Shown here: positions 22,661 to 35,234 of the stretch, in pieces
Numbering within the stretch: position 1 is the stretch's first letter
Layout of the letters: the number at the start of each line of letters is the position of its first letter
Notes under the pieces: model-generated
Databases searched by the model: none
What the model was told of the DNA's origin: nothing
The model's input: only the letters and a program-made list of their open reading frames with translations
Program-made: the position numbers and the translations under genes
Assembly (NCBI GenBank): GCA_029891345.1
Contig: CM057009.1
Location: 232,677,178 to 232,741,177 of the forward strand
Length of the DNA stretch: 64,000 bases
Direction: 5' to 3'
Source of the DNA: Dryococelus australis
Lineage: Eukaryota > Arthropoda > Insecta > Phasmatodea > Phasmatidae

Positions 22661-25600
22661 TTACAGCAGACATGAACAAGCACTGCGTTCATTTTAAATA
22701 AAAAATTTTACAGTGAAACACTTAACACTGTATAAACGCATGCCATAATGTACCAGTATGCAAAAAATATAGTACAGTTATCAATACTGCAAGGATAGAA
22801 GTTAAATTGAACATAAAATTTTTCCTACAGACCCCTACCCAGATCAAAATTTATTTGTACGTTTGTATGTAAATTAATCTGAACAATTTATTGTTTAGAT
22901 TGTTTAGATGCGTATGGAAAAAAGAGGACTATTAATATAACTTTAATTTTAATTGACGAAGTAGAGAGAAAAGCACCACTACACTTTAAAATCATGCTTG
23001 TTTATAATTATTTTCTTATGTCTATGAAGGTGCTAGGAGCAAATTATTGTTATGCTTTTTAATGTTTCAGATGCTCTTTAAAAACAAAGTTGTTGATATT
23101 AAAAAAAAAAGAACTTTTCAGTGGAATGAAAAAGAATTATCCATCGTGTGTGCAGGTTAAAGACTTAATTTACAAACAAGAAGTTTTAAATTGAATATCA
23201 CATATGTTTCAACGTATTCAGGGAGAGTTAATTTCTGCCTGTGGAACAAATAACATATATGTAATTATTATTAGACTGTATCAATATGACCAATATTTGA
23301 AACTCAAGATATATTTTATATGAAGAACACAATGATAATGTAAAATATAATTTTATTTATGAGCGGAGAATCTGCCATCAATTTAAATGGTAACTCAAAT
23401 ATTAGTTGATCGGCACTGAAGTTAAAATCCCAGTGAAACTGAGAACATTAAAGAGTCTTAAGAGCCGTCAATCATAATGATGGAAATGACTGATAGTAAT
23501 TATCAAACCACAACTTTGAGATAATATTTAGATTACTTTCATTTCCGGAAATACCATTTTCTTTGATGGAATTATTGATTTAGTATGTTTCTATTCCTTC
23601 ATAGGGGTGAAAGTAGTACTTTGATTTAATCATTTATTTTAATTGCTTGTGAATGTATTATGGATAGATCGTTATAGAAATTAAATATTATTGATCCTTA
23701 AAATGTTTGGTTCTTATATTCACGTTGCTAATGTGTTTAATGTCGCAATTGTGCATATAATATGGGTGGATTTAAATGTTTATTCGTAGAAACTTTTGGT
23801 TTGTCCAACACGGTGACCTATAATATGAACACATTGTTACGTTTTTATAAGCTTGTGGCTTTGATGTGGCTAAATCTATTTTATATTAAACGTTTATGTT
23901 GGGGTAAAGCTTACTCTATGTTTAACTCAAATATATTCAGTTTCGTCTTTGTACATGAATCGCTACCAAATTACGCCTCGTTGCAATATGTTCTACAACT
24001 CGTTACAGACTGTTAGTTACTCGTTAAATCGGAGGAGCTCCCGTTAAGTTTACTTGGTTGCATTATGTATGATATTAATGTGATTTGTTATAAAATTACT
24101 TGTTTATGTAAAAATCCACTCGGATTAGTTTACTATGGTTCGACTTCACCTTGTCCATGATGCCGAAGGCTGAAGACTAGACGCATGTCGGCGGACGGCA
24201 CGACCCCATCTCTGGACGTCTCTTGCTGACTCAGTGTCATGATGACAATAGCCTCGTCCACCGCGTTTTCAGCCGTAATATAATCGGCGCACTTGGGTTG
24301 CCTGGCGGGGTTTGTTTAGAAGCGCTCAATGCTTCGTTCCACTTCTTCGCAATATGTTTGTGCTACCGCAATCGGGCTAGCATACCTGTTGCTGCACGTA
24401 ACAACATGCAGTATACAGAAATCATTGGTGCGCTAATGTGTGGTCATTACATATTCTACTATCTTCTTACAGAAATGTTGACATTCCACATGTATACCTA
24501 GTTTTAGGTCCTAAAAATATCAAAATTTTGCTCTGTGATGTTCCATTACAAGATCAAGCAATTTAATGGTGCAAAATATTCTTTGATAATTTTGACCAGG
24601 GAAGGAGTTCAAACCAATATACTGTAAAGTACCAATAGTTACATCCACGTATTCGCGGAAGTTTTAGCCAAGGAAATTTAACTACTTTTGAGGCCCTAGT
24701 GAAAACTGTTAAAACTCTCTTTATGTTTCAAGGCTACAACCTGCAAGTCGGAACAATGGGAAAATAGGTTATTTTATTGGCAATTGTTAAAACCGCAGAT
24801 TCGTACGCTCGCGATAAAACATTTTCGTTGGATAAGTGTGCTGTAGAATGAAATAAAATGAAGTCTTGGTTCACCACTTCGCTCGCAGCGAAAATGAGAA
24901 TGTCGTTGACATTAGTAGGGACACTTTATTTTCGCGAAAAGAGTTTCTGCCATAGTATGTAGGCATTTCAAAACATTTTAATTCTGAACAACATTCGCCA
25001 TTGGATGGTTTTATCGGTCCCATATCTTGGGTGCCTCCTCGCGAACCACAGATGTTAAGAAACAGAGTAACCGAATTCAGATTGGATAAATCACATCCCG
25101 CTAAATATCATCTCAAGGATACGTTTTCAATAACCAAAGGAAAACTTTGGTGTACACGTAGCTCATCCAAACCAAGGATGCTTGGAACTCTTCGCGAAAA
25201 TCAGGTATCTGTAGATGTTGGTACTTGGAAGATGGAAAAAAAATTTGTTGCCCTCGACTTTTCCCTTAGTTGGTTGCACCGATAGAAAAACATTAATTTT
25301 GCTGCACAAAACTATTTTCTCATATTCAACATTCAACATAACCATTTTCTCAGTGAAAAAAACCGTAATATTACCATTCCCTCAACTAGATCATGGCTCA
25401 CAATAATCCAACGGTTGTATAGTGATTGTAGAAATATGTACATACAGTTCGGAATATTCATAAATTCTTTTGGTGATACACTAGACTTCAAACAATTACA
25501 TTTTAAAGTTATGCAATTGAACTTCTAATTATATTATATAAAGGCTGGTAATATATACCGATTTAGAAATAACTACACAAACTAATTTTTGTGTAACCAG

Positions 25601-27573
25601 GCTTCTTATAAAGACTGTTACACCACTGCAATGAGGATTGTTGGGTCTATCATGTAGGACAATGAATGCGCAGAATTTTCCAGTCGGTAATTATAGCTCT
25701 AGTAGGCATGTGTCCATCAGCTTAAACGTTAAATCAAATAATATAATTTAACAAATTATTTCACTTTTCACACATACTTTCTTCTCTGCTGTATATATTT
25801 TGTATTTTCTGTATAATATTGTAGCATAACATATTGTCTTTATGTTTTATAACCTAATGACTTTTTGGAGTTATTATTAATGTTGACTACATTTGTGTAT
25901 TATATTAATCGCCACATTGATTATGTATCCGCAATGCACATAGCCATTGGTTTAATCAAAATGTAAGTTTCATTACGATAAAAATACAGGCTATACAATG
26001 ACTAGAAACCGAAATTAGTCTTGAAATTAAAATAAAATTTAGAAAAATTGTATTGTACATGTTTTAAACTATTTTTTTTTTGCTGGCGAATTCGTTTTAA
26101 CTTTTCTTTTCATTTATACTCCTGAGTCAGTAATTTTTGTGGTCCTTCTTATGACCTCGCTAGCTCACATCTAGAGAAAGCCGAACCACTGATGACTGGG
26201 AACCCACTCCCAGAGTGACTCATGACTTTGTGAAATAATTGGCTATCAAGTGATTCGGTCTTTACTAAAATAATGAAAATCGAGACATTCTGCCACTTCT
26301 AGCTAACCTTTATGTCACCAGGGGGTGTAAAACTCAATTTTGCATGAGTCCTTTTACTAAATATATGCTTCCATAACAGGAAAAAATGATAATAAAATAG
26401 TATATAAGGATTTGTGTTTGTATATTTTCAACATCAAATACAAATACCCAAGCTCTTTAAAATGAAATGAGCAATGTACATTTTCATAAAAAAGTATTGT
26501 AGCCCTTAATCTTGCTGGAAGCCCATGTCAATGAACGAAGTCTAGCAGAACAGAGTGCCGAGACTGCTCATTCGATGTAGGCAGAACACAGTGTGTCGTC
26601 TGGCTTGCTCACCAACCAAACTGCAGAAACTACAGGAAAGCATTCACTTCCAGACTCTAATCCGACCGGAATAACAGATAACGAGCCGCCTGCTAAGTGC
26701 TTTCGTCCCACTCCTACCTTTGAGTCCTGCTGGTCTATCACCTGGAAGAAGTTCCAAGTCTCGCTACTACAGTATTTTTGAGCAGCACTATGTTGACGGG
26801 AGAAATTTCTGAAATATGAACAGAAGTGTCTTTAAAACGACCAATGTTATGCTTCTAATCAGCATTAGTTTGGCATTTTCGGACACAGCACTGATGTGTG
26901 GCAGCAATAAAAGTGTTGGTGATTGTTTCTTCTTTGGCATGCCGTAGTTATTACATTGGTACACTGGGAATGTTCAGAGTAGGAAGCAATTACCTACCAG
27001 CCTACACTCATCGACAGCGAGAATTTGACACTTTTTTTGTCATTAGTTTTGCTTTCTTGGATGTTGTAAAGGCGTTTTCTAGCCATACAATGCTAGCATA
27101 ATGACTTGAGAGTAGCTTATATTATTTTGTCTGTATCCAAGATTTGTATAGTGTATAGTGGACAATTTCTCTGAAGTCTGCACATTGACCTTAGGCAGAG
27201 GTTCAAATAAATATTATTTAATAACAAAAATATTTTACTTAAGTAAACTAAACATCATCAGAACAAGGCAGAAGACTGTATGTTCACATGATCAAAACCT
27301 CGTACACAATTTTTCAACAGGGCTCGTATTATGAAGCAACAGTTTAATGAAATTTATAGTTAAATATCTCTACTAAATTTAAAAAAACTAACAAAATCTG
27401 GTACACATAACAAAAATAGTTTAACAAAGTAGTGTACGAAATTTCACTGAGATCACCCAAAAAAATTGTATCTAATGCCCCACCTTAAAAACATGTTGCC
27501 GTGAATTTGGGTGCAACAGATGAAGATATTTGCTTACTTGGATTCCATGCGGTAAAACTTTGTCAACCAGCTA
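22661..27573. other. AT-rich DNA, no recognised gene
   Basis: Frames of 84-94 codons at 23762, 24223 and 25001 were read and match nothing known to me. The stretch 24130-24430 is GC-richer and might hold a decayed exon or repeat, but no splice-framed coding pattern was seen. Confidence 0.4.
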
Positions 27574-29440
27574 ATGGCAGAGGTTGATGCCCATGGTAGC
27601 ATTAAGATCAATCTCTGGCTTGATTGCGAGTATAAGAAGCTAGAACCACAACACGAAGAAATGGATCTGAGTGCATTGAAGTCTAGGAATGTTCCATTAT
27701 ATAATATTTCCAGTGCAGAATATGCCGTTATCTCCACAATATCTAAGATCGTCCAGGAGGAGGAAGAGTACCAAGGAAAGGGTAGCGGATGGATGCTTAC
27801 CAGAGTCAACGGACTCCAGCTGCGTATTAGCAAGTTGGATCCGCTGAGACTCTCCTCGTGGATGGATTTGCCTGCATCCATCAAGGCGAAGAAGGCAGTC
27901 ATCAACCCTCAGAATAATGATACTGAATATTTAAAGTGGGCCATTCTTGCTGGGTTTGTGGAGGGTGAGCACCTTGACTGCATAAACCGATGCTACTGTG
28001 ACCTGGAGGGTAAATTTAATTTTTGATGGTCTCATCTTCCCAACCCTCCTGAGAAATATTGGGGCTTTTGAAATGTCTAGCACTGGTATGTCCATTAACG
28101 TATATGGTTTGGACGATGAGCATAAGATAATACTGGTGCTTTTAATCGATGACAGTCATTATACATGTGTAACAGACATGTGTCGCCTTGTCTGCTTCCA
28201 GGTTACTACACATACTAGTAGTATCCATATCTTTGGGCGGTGCTTCACACACTAAGATGATCAATCGCGAGTATCAGGGCTGACTGGTCTGCAGTGTCTC
28301 GAGCAGCATAAACAATACTGCAACACACATGCGGTAGCACTAGTGGAAATGCCCAAGGCCTCGTCAGGGGTGGCAGTCCGAGCATCATGGAATTTAAGAA
28401 CTACCACAATGCAGACAAGTAACGAATTGTGGTATATGCAGATTTCGAAGCTCTGCTAAAACCTATAGCCACCTGTGCTCCAAACCCCGACCATGCATAC
28501 ACTTATGCTTACCAGCAGCATGAGGCATACATTTACTGCCTGTATGTGCATGTAGATCGTAACCTGGTACAGGCACACCTCACTACTTCACTGCCGACCA
28601 AGCCAGAGTTGTATGCAGGGGAAGACACAAGTAAGCACTTTACCGAGGTGACAGTAGATATAGGCAAAAAGGTGAGTCCACTAACACCAATCCCGCGAGC
28701 GATGTACTACTGGGCGAGAGCCTGTATGTGTTGTAATATCCCATTTTCAGAGTCAAATTATAAAGTAAGAGACCACGACCATTTCACAGTATATTGGCGA
28801 GCATGTAATCAGTGCAATATTCTGTGTTGCCACCCAAAGAAGCTGGTAGTATTTTTTCACAATCTCACCTATGATGAGAATTTCATTCTAAAAGAGCTGG
28901 CATACGATACACAAGATATTTTCATCATTCCACACAGCGAGGAAAAATGATTACGTTTTCTAAACAGCTAGATGACCAATTTTCTCTGTTCAGTTCGCGG
29001 ATAGGTAACGCTTTATGACCACTAGTCTTGCCTCACTGACACAAAACCTGCCAGCAGACAAGTTTCTGAGTACGAGGAAATTTTTCAACCCAGACGAGTT
29101 TATACTGGTGGTGCTAAGGGGGTATTTCCGTGCGATCATGTAACCGACCTCGATACACTGAAAGAGACACAACTGCTATTGAAACAAGCATTCTACAACC
29201 GTCTCACCAACAGCTCAAACCCCAGTGAGGACTAGGCTCATGCACAATCGACGTGGCAAAAATCCCATTGCGAGACACTCAAGGTGTACAGCAATATATA
29301 TTTAAAGGTAGATGTCATCATTTTTGCTGACATATTTTAGAATTTCAAGCACCTATGTTAAGAAATGTACCAACTCGACTGTGCCCGCTATGTGAGCCTG
29401 CCAGGGCGGCAAAATTATGGGAGCAGCAAAAAATGTGATC
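27574..29440 (+). pseudogene. polB: Polinton DNA polymerase B, N-terminal and exonuclease part
   Basis: The protein-primed family B polymerase of Polinton/Maverick elements replicates the element's DNA. Seen in order: an N-terminal region with Gly-Lys-Gly-Ser-Gly-Trp and a Lys-Lys-Ala-Val-Ile-Asn-Pro block (to 28026); a frameshift near 28015; an in-frame TAA just before the exonuclease; Exo I Tyr-Ala-Asp-Phe-Glu-Ala (about 28435-28455); a His/Cys block (Asp-His-Asp-His..., Cys-Asn-Gln-Cys-Asn); Exo II Phe-Phe-His-Asn-Leu (about 28849-28863). Then, through several shifts, come Arg-Phe-Met-Thr-Thr-Ser-Leu-Ala-Ser-Leu, Leu-Lys-Val-Asp-Val-Ile and a decayed end near 29410. The order matches the minus-strand copy at 42590-45336. 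At least four stops or frameshifts make it inactive. Confidence 0.85.
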
Positions 29441-29560
29441 ATTTGCAATATAATAGATTGTACACTGTAAAGATAATGGGGGAAAAAATATTTAGTGCGA
29501 AATTATATATGTTTAATGTAATTTTTTTACAAAAATATTGATGTCAACGCATGCAAAACT

Positions 29561-30566
29561 TGTATTATGTAACACCCTGATTTTCACGTCATTTATGTAC
29601 AAGTTTTATTAATATATTTAATGTTTATTATTTATTATTTCACACTACAATGTAGGTTTTTTTTCCACATCTAGATACTGGTTACTACATGTGTAATATG
29701 TTTTTCTTAAGTAATTTGGACAGCAGTATCTATGTCAAGGAATGTTCTCATTTCTTTTAAATTATTATTACATTTTCTTTCTTACACTAGGAAGTTGTAC
29801 ATAGATTGTATCGTGGCAATTTTAAATTGTAAACGGTTAGGATTTTAATTAGTTAGAACTTTTAATTTATATTTGTAATTATAACTTCATTTTATTTCTT
29901 TTGGTTTCATTATGTGATTAATTCTGTTTCTTAAATATTTATAGTCTTCAGCCAGTAGAGCGCCCTCTGAATAGTCATTAATCATTGTAATTATAGTTTA
30001 TATTTATAGGAGATAGAAGCCAACATCCGCATAATGTATGTATGTTGTCTATGGTTGAAAACAAGCTAAAAAAACTGTTTGATTTAAATATACTTACTGC
30101 AGAAATTAATGGAGTTGTGTGTTTTTCCTTTTGAGAGGTATACATTTGTAAGGACGCCTGGATCTTCGCACCTCCTGAAACAGATAAGCACTACCCATTA
30201 TTAGCCATCAGTTAAATTTAAGTTATGCCTGCGGCAAACCCGAGAGATGGAACCATGTTAACTGAGTTAGGCACACATAGGATTTTAATTCCTTTAGTTT
30301 AAAGATTAGGTGTTTGCTTGTTTGCTGGTTGTTCTTCTGACCATCCAGTTCACAGACCAGGCATTAATATTTAAAAGTAAACACACTGATATTATCCGAT
30401 TCTTATGACAAAGCTGAAATGATACTTAATTTAACAGAAGTTACACTCTTGGAGTGATTAAACTTATATGGGGCTTAATGATTTAAGGGCTAACTTCACA
30501 TTTCAACAGAATGGCTTGCCCAACGTTAGAGCATGTAAAATGTTCTTATCTTGCCGCAGCTTTTCA
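29561..30566 (+). repeat. 5' LTR
   Basis: Starts TGTATTATGTAACACCCTG and ends ...TTTTCA. It aligns over its whole length with 33767-34719. Near 30295-30350 it has about 53 nt that the 3' LTR lacks. Confidence 0.85.
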
Positions 30567-30570
30567 GAAC

Positions 30571-30587
30571 GGCGCCCAACGTGGGGC
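30571..30587 (+). promoter_or_regulatory. Primer-binding site for tRNA-Lys
   Basis: GGCGCCCAACGTGGGGC, four bases after the LTR end. It is the complement of the tRNA-Lys 3' terminus without its leading T. It would prime minus-strand DNA synthesis. Confidence 0.8.
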
Positions 30588-30599
30588 CTGATCAATTGA

Positions 30600-32475
30600 G
30601 CGGGGAAATTAGTCAACAGGTAGTTGAACAAGAGGACCTGCAATACACAATATCAACTGAGACAACCAAGCCCATTAATTACAAAACATTTGAGTACTCG
30701 ATAGAGCTAGAGGAAACTGTCGAGGTAACGAATGAAATATTGATGTCTGAGCCCAACACTAGCATCGTACCAGCAATGAAAAATGCTTAAACGATAATAC
30801 AAGATGTGAATATCCCGACAACACTAAAACAAACGAGCCAAATGGCTACACCTCCAACCACAATATTACCAGACGAAATGCAGAAATTACTCGCAAAGAT
30901 GCAAAGTATGCAGACTAGCATACAGGATAGCATTCAAACACAACATACCGAGATACAAAGTACACAGACTAGCATACTGGCTAGCATACAAACACAACAG
31001 ACCGAGATACAAAGTATGCAGACTAGTATACAGGCTAGCATACAAACACAACAGACCGAGATACAGTCTAGTATGCAAGCACATCTGGAAAGCCATGCCA
31101 GTCGGTTGCAGCAGCAAATATCTTTACTACGAGAAGATTTTTCAACTAATTTGCAGTGAGTCTCTACCGACGTCGCTACTGTAAGACAAGAGGTACAGGT
31201 AACCAGAGACGAGCTTGAACTGGTGAAAGTGAACCATGCTCGCCAAGTAAGCGAAGTAGAGGGTCGTGTGAAGGAATTGGAACACAGCCTTGTGCCACCT
31301 GCGTGCCATACTATGATAAAAGAAACAGCGATAGAAAAATTGTACTCTCTTAACAACCACACTGAGGCCGGATTTTCCCAGCTTGAAAGTGCTTCGGAAC
31401 AACGTCCGGCAAAAGTAGCGAATAAGGTGAACCAATTAACACAAATAATAGAAGGCATACAGACAATGCAACTTACAATACCGGAAATACAATCAGAGGA
31501 AATGGCCAGGAGAGAAGATGTTTCGACACGACTCGACAGTACTACTCAGATACCACATAGCATTGCACCTACAACTGCTGTTCCGGCATTGTCTACGCCT
31601 ATGTCAACATAATTGCACCACCCATCAAAACTGTCGGCGGAGCAACTCTCTAAATTTGAAGACAGAGTAGGAGAAAATACTATAAATTTTTTGATAAAGC
31701 TTGAAGAATACACTGCACTTTTCGGCCTCAGCGACAGTGATATACTGTGATGCTTAAATTTAGCATTGATGTCCACCGCATATTACTGGTGGGAGGTTGC
31801 AAGCAGTCATGTAAAGAATTTTTCAGCATTCAAAAATAAATTTCTTGAACATTTTTGTAACACGAAAGTCCAGGGACAGTTGCGAGCTAAGTTGCACATG
31901 GAGAAATTTTACCCAGGAAAAGGTAAAAGCCTGGGGAGTATGATAGGTCGAGACACCTCACTCCTCCCATCAGCAATGATTAATTTATTGCTATGGTTTC
32001 GCACCAATTGCCCTATAATTATCAGGTGAACTGGACGGGATGTACCGACACTGACCTTGTTGCTTTCCGCGAGGGCCTGTTGGCTTTCGACCGAATTGAA
32101 AAATTGCAACGGCCACATGTAAACAGAGATGGGGAAAAAGCACCACCAGCTGACAGAGCTCAGCCGTCCTATTTAGGTAACCTGCCACCTTATAGAAGAA
32201 ACTATAGGGGGGACCAACACACTAGGGTGCAACCATATCAATTTGAATATTGTACACCTTATAAAGGACAACAATACCCGGTACAGCATGATCCACAAAA
32301 CTCATTTAGAGAAAAAAACTATATTCCAGAAGGTGATCTCGACGAAGGAACCAGAAAGATAAATAGGCCTCGGAAGGAGATATATCAATGGAGGATCGAA
32401 ACCTTGAGTCATCTAAATTTCTTGAAAAACAAACACCGGCGAGGAGGGGCCAGAGCTCGCCTTCTAATGGAATGA
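30600..32475 (+). pseudogene. gag: gag of the LTR retrotransposon
   Basis: One reading frame continues from about 30600 to 31990, interrupted by four stops (about 30788, 31157, 31610 and 31748), and then shifts by one frame to run on to 32475. Residues encoded at 30890-31140 form a Gln/Ser/Thr coiled-coil-like repeat. A capsid-like region follows at 31640-32120: Phe-Leu-Ile-Lys-Leu-Glu-Glu-Tyr, Ala-Tyr-Tyr-Trp-Trp-Glu, then Gln-Leu-Arg-Ala-Lys-Leu and Ala-Phe-Asp-Arg-Ile-Glu-Lys. The Arg/Tyr/Gln-rich tail (32120-32475) has no CCHC knuckle that I can see. It is family-typical of Ty3/gypsy gag except for the long coiled-coil N-terminus. It is inactive. Confidence 0.75.
30912..31073 (+). repeat. 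54-bp in-frame tandem repeat in gag, 3 copies
   Basis: Units begin at 30912, 30966 and 31020 and encode an 18-residue motif of the type Gln-Thr-Ser-Ile-Gln-Ala-Ser-Ile. The period is a multiple of three, so the frame is kept. Ile/Met spacing suggests a coiled coil. Confidence 0.9.
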
Positions 32476-32739
32476 ACGACCGAACCAACACAGCTGAGCA
32501 CACAGCATGTAAATAAGGGGGCGTGGCACCTCTTGTACAACTTTTCCGATGCAATTTTCTTTTGTACCACCTAATTCAACAGTGATGTATAACCAAGCTT
32601 TACCAGGCTACATCAATCCACATAAGCCAGGCTATTTTGAAAATAAAATATCATTAGATCCCCAGTCACCAGTTTTTCTGCCCACACAGCTAAATACAAG
32701 CTATGTAAACATGAATTATGCAGGCCAGGAACAAACTGG

Positions 32740-33057
32740 CTGCAGTCAGTAAGGAAGAATTGGCAGAGATTGTTTGAAGAAGACTACATACGGTAGCCGA
32801 ACACAGAGTGGAGCAAGCGAAGAAATCAAAAATAAACAAACTGGAACCCGGTAAACTAGTACTTGTGAGAGTTAGCCATGTAAGTCGCCACTTTGATTTT
32901 TCAATTGGAAAACTATTCTTTTTTTTTTTACGGGCCGTACGAAATTAAGAGAGAAGTTTATAAAAATTGTTATGAGGTGGTGAAACTCAACACTAACGAG
33001 CTCGTGAATTGTTTCAACCTGACCACATTGTGTGTCTACGAACAGAATGACAAGTGA
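32740..33057 (+). pseudogene. Integrase C-terminal remnant
   Basis: Encodes a basic Ala-Glu-His-Arg-Val-Glu-Gln-Ala-Lys-Lys stretch, Leu-Glu-Pro-Gly-Lys-Leu-Val-Leu-Val-Arg (the SH3-like integrase tail of Ty3/gypsy pol) and a Gly-Pro-Tyr-Glu-Ile-Lys segment after a one-frame shift at the T-run near 32925. It ends at TGA 33055. One stop lies at about 32777. Directly upstream, 32549-32752 is an open frame of unclear origin that bridges the deletion. Confidence 0.7.
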
Positions 33058-33766
33058 TAAGACAGCCAGAAAATAGTAGCTGTGCAATACGTGGTTCTTC
33101 TGAAACCTATCGAAATGAAAGTACGCTATTGTTATTTATTAAGTGTTGGGTACAATGTATGTGTAGCCGCAGGAACTGCACCGCCATTGAGCTGCCCCTA
33201 AACTGAGCCACGAAATATTATAAATCGCCTGCCCGTTTATATGTTGTTTATTGTGCTTATGTATTTCGAGATGCTCTGCCACGATTGCTGCATGGATTTG
33301 GGTGCTTTAATATCCAGAAACCAAGAAGAGGCTTGAATGGGAAATACTCGTCGTTTCAGCTGTAGTCGTGTAGCTGAAAAAAAATGCCTTAAGCATGTGT
33401 GTGTCTAGCCAGTGTCCAAGAAGCATCCTACAGCGAGTCTTGCATGTTTCGAAGCAGTCTTGGAGGAGAACTTCGTTTCTTAGGAACATCATGTCGCAGG
33501 ACATTACTGCACTTCGCGGCGCTGCACAATGCTCAACACACCACTGCACCTCACGACACCTCACTCTACCAAACTTCACGAAACTGAAGAACTTGAGATA
33601 GGATTCTGGTAGAAGTATAAACTCTGACACTGCACTAGGTGATGTTGTTTTTAGATTTTAAAACATATTAGAGGACTGATGAGTACACAACTTCATAGTA
33701 TTACATAGTGTTTTTATGTTTTCCTTCTCACTTTCGTAATTAAGTTGTATCAGAAAAACATAAGGG
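33058..33766. other. LTR element 3' non-coding region
   Basis: Between the integrase stop and the 3' LTR. Both strands are open at 33307-33630 (107 codons on minus) without recognisable similarity. A purine-rich run (CAGAAAAACATAAGGG) immediately before the LTR would serve as polypurine tract. Confidence 0.5.
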
Positions 33767-34719
33767 TGCATTACGTAACACCCTGATTTTCAAGTCAGTT
33801 ATGTAAATATTTTATTAATATATTTAATGTTTATTATTTGTTATTTCACACTACAATGTATGTTTGTTGTTTCCACATCTAGATACTGGTTACTACATGT
33901 GTAATATATTTTTCTTAAGTTATTTGGACAGCAGTACCTATGTCAAGGAATGTTCTTATTTTTCTTTTAAATTATCATTATGTTTTCTTTCTCACACTAG
34001 GAAGTTGTACATAGAATGTATCGTGGCAATTTAAAATTGTATAAACTTATGATTGTTGTTAGTTCTTTTCATTTATTTTTGTAATTATAGCTTCATTTTA
34101 TTTCTTTTGGTTTCATTAATTCTGTTTCTTAAATATTTATAGCCTTCAGCCAGTAGAGCGCCCTATGAATAGTCATTAATCATTGTAAATATAGTTTATA
34201 TTCATAGGAGATAGACGCCAACATCCGCATAATGTATGTATGTATGTTGTCTATGGTTGAAAACACGCTAGTAAAAACTGTTTGATTTAAATATACTTAC
34301 TGCAGAAATTAATGGAGTTGTGTGTTTTTCCTTTTGAGAGGTCTACATTTGTAAGGACGCCTGGATCTTCGCACCTCATTGAAACAGATAAGCACTACCC
34401 ATTATTAGCCATCAGTTCAATTTAAGTTATGCCTGCGGTAAACCCGAGAGATGGAGCCATGTCAACTGAGTTAGGCACAAATAGGATTTTAATTCTTTTA
34501 GTCCAGAGACCGGGCACTAATATTCAAAAGTAAATGCACTGATATTACCCGATTCTTATGACAAAGCTGAAATTATACTTAATTTAACGGAAGTTACACT
34601 CTTGGAGTGATTAAACTTATATGGAGCTTAATGATTTAAGGACTAACTTCACATTTCAACAGAATGGCTTGCCCAACATGAGAGCTTGTAAAATGTTCTT
34701 ACTTTGCCGCAACCTTTCA
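33767..34719 (+). repeat. 3' LTR
   Basis: Starts TGCATTACGTAACACCCTG and ends ...CCTTTCA. Partner of 29561-30566. Confidence 0.85.
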
Positions 34720-35234
34720 ACTGAGTCTTTAAAACTTTGCGAGAAACAGTTCTAGTACTGTTTGTACTAAAAACTTGAGATAAAAATTTTATGTGATGTA
34801 AACAATAACAACAGATGTATGCAAACATTACTCTTATATTAGAATTTGTTTTACTGCAAATCAATAACACTTGGAAATATGGTGGGCGAAACATGTCAGT
34901 CTCGTTAAGCTCTGTACAGGTTATGAAATAAAAATAAGTTTCTAAACGAACACATTTACAACTAATAATTGTGACTATAACATACCTTACAACTCAAGAC
35001 ATTACTTTGTTTCATCATGCCTATTTAAAATGGCAGCATTAGCATTAGACAATGCACATAAATAAAAATGAACTAACAGATAATAGCAAAGAACTGTTCT
35101 TTAATTTGGTATATGAGATCATTAACGGATATTTAACAATGACATTTTTATGACAAAAAAGGGGGGGGGGGGCATTTCCTTGGGCCCAGAGGTGTGCCAG
35201 TAATTAAATTCGGCCCTGGAGCCAGCAACGATCT
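34720..35234. other. AT-rich spacer between LTR element and Polinton block
   Basis: Not recognised. It includes an A/G homopolymer junction at 35155-35172 (G-run of 12 or more). It is neither LTR nor polymerase sequence, so the LTR element did not simply land in an intact polymerase gene. Confidence 0.4.

Larger units (their letters stand above)
29561..34719 (+). mobile_element. LTR retrotransposon with gag but deleted pol
   Basis: Two direct repeats starting TG and ending CA bound it: 5' LTR 29561-30566 and 3' LTR 33767-34719. After the 5' LTR lies a 17-nt primer-binding site GGCGCCCAACGTGGGGC (30571-30587), complementary to the 3' end of tRNA-Lys. Then come a gag-like region and, after only about 260 bp, the last part of integrase. 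Protease, reverse transcriptase, RNase H and most of integrase are missing. Gag character and Lys primer suit the Ty3/mdg4 (gypsy) lineage. The LTRs differ by many substitutions and a ~53-nt indel, so the insertion is old. A clear target duplication is not visible (at most ACT on both sides). Confidence 0.85.

Noticed and set aside
30551..30790. Independent small gene at the start of the LTR element
   Set aside because: Its start lies inside the LTR and it is in frame with gag after a single stop, so it is the gag N-terminus.
35161..35172. G-run as quadruplex or recombination signal
   Set aside because: A single homopolymer without further G-tracts; similar runs at 20407, 45104 and 61903 look like ordinary slippage products.
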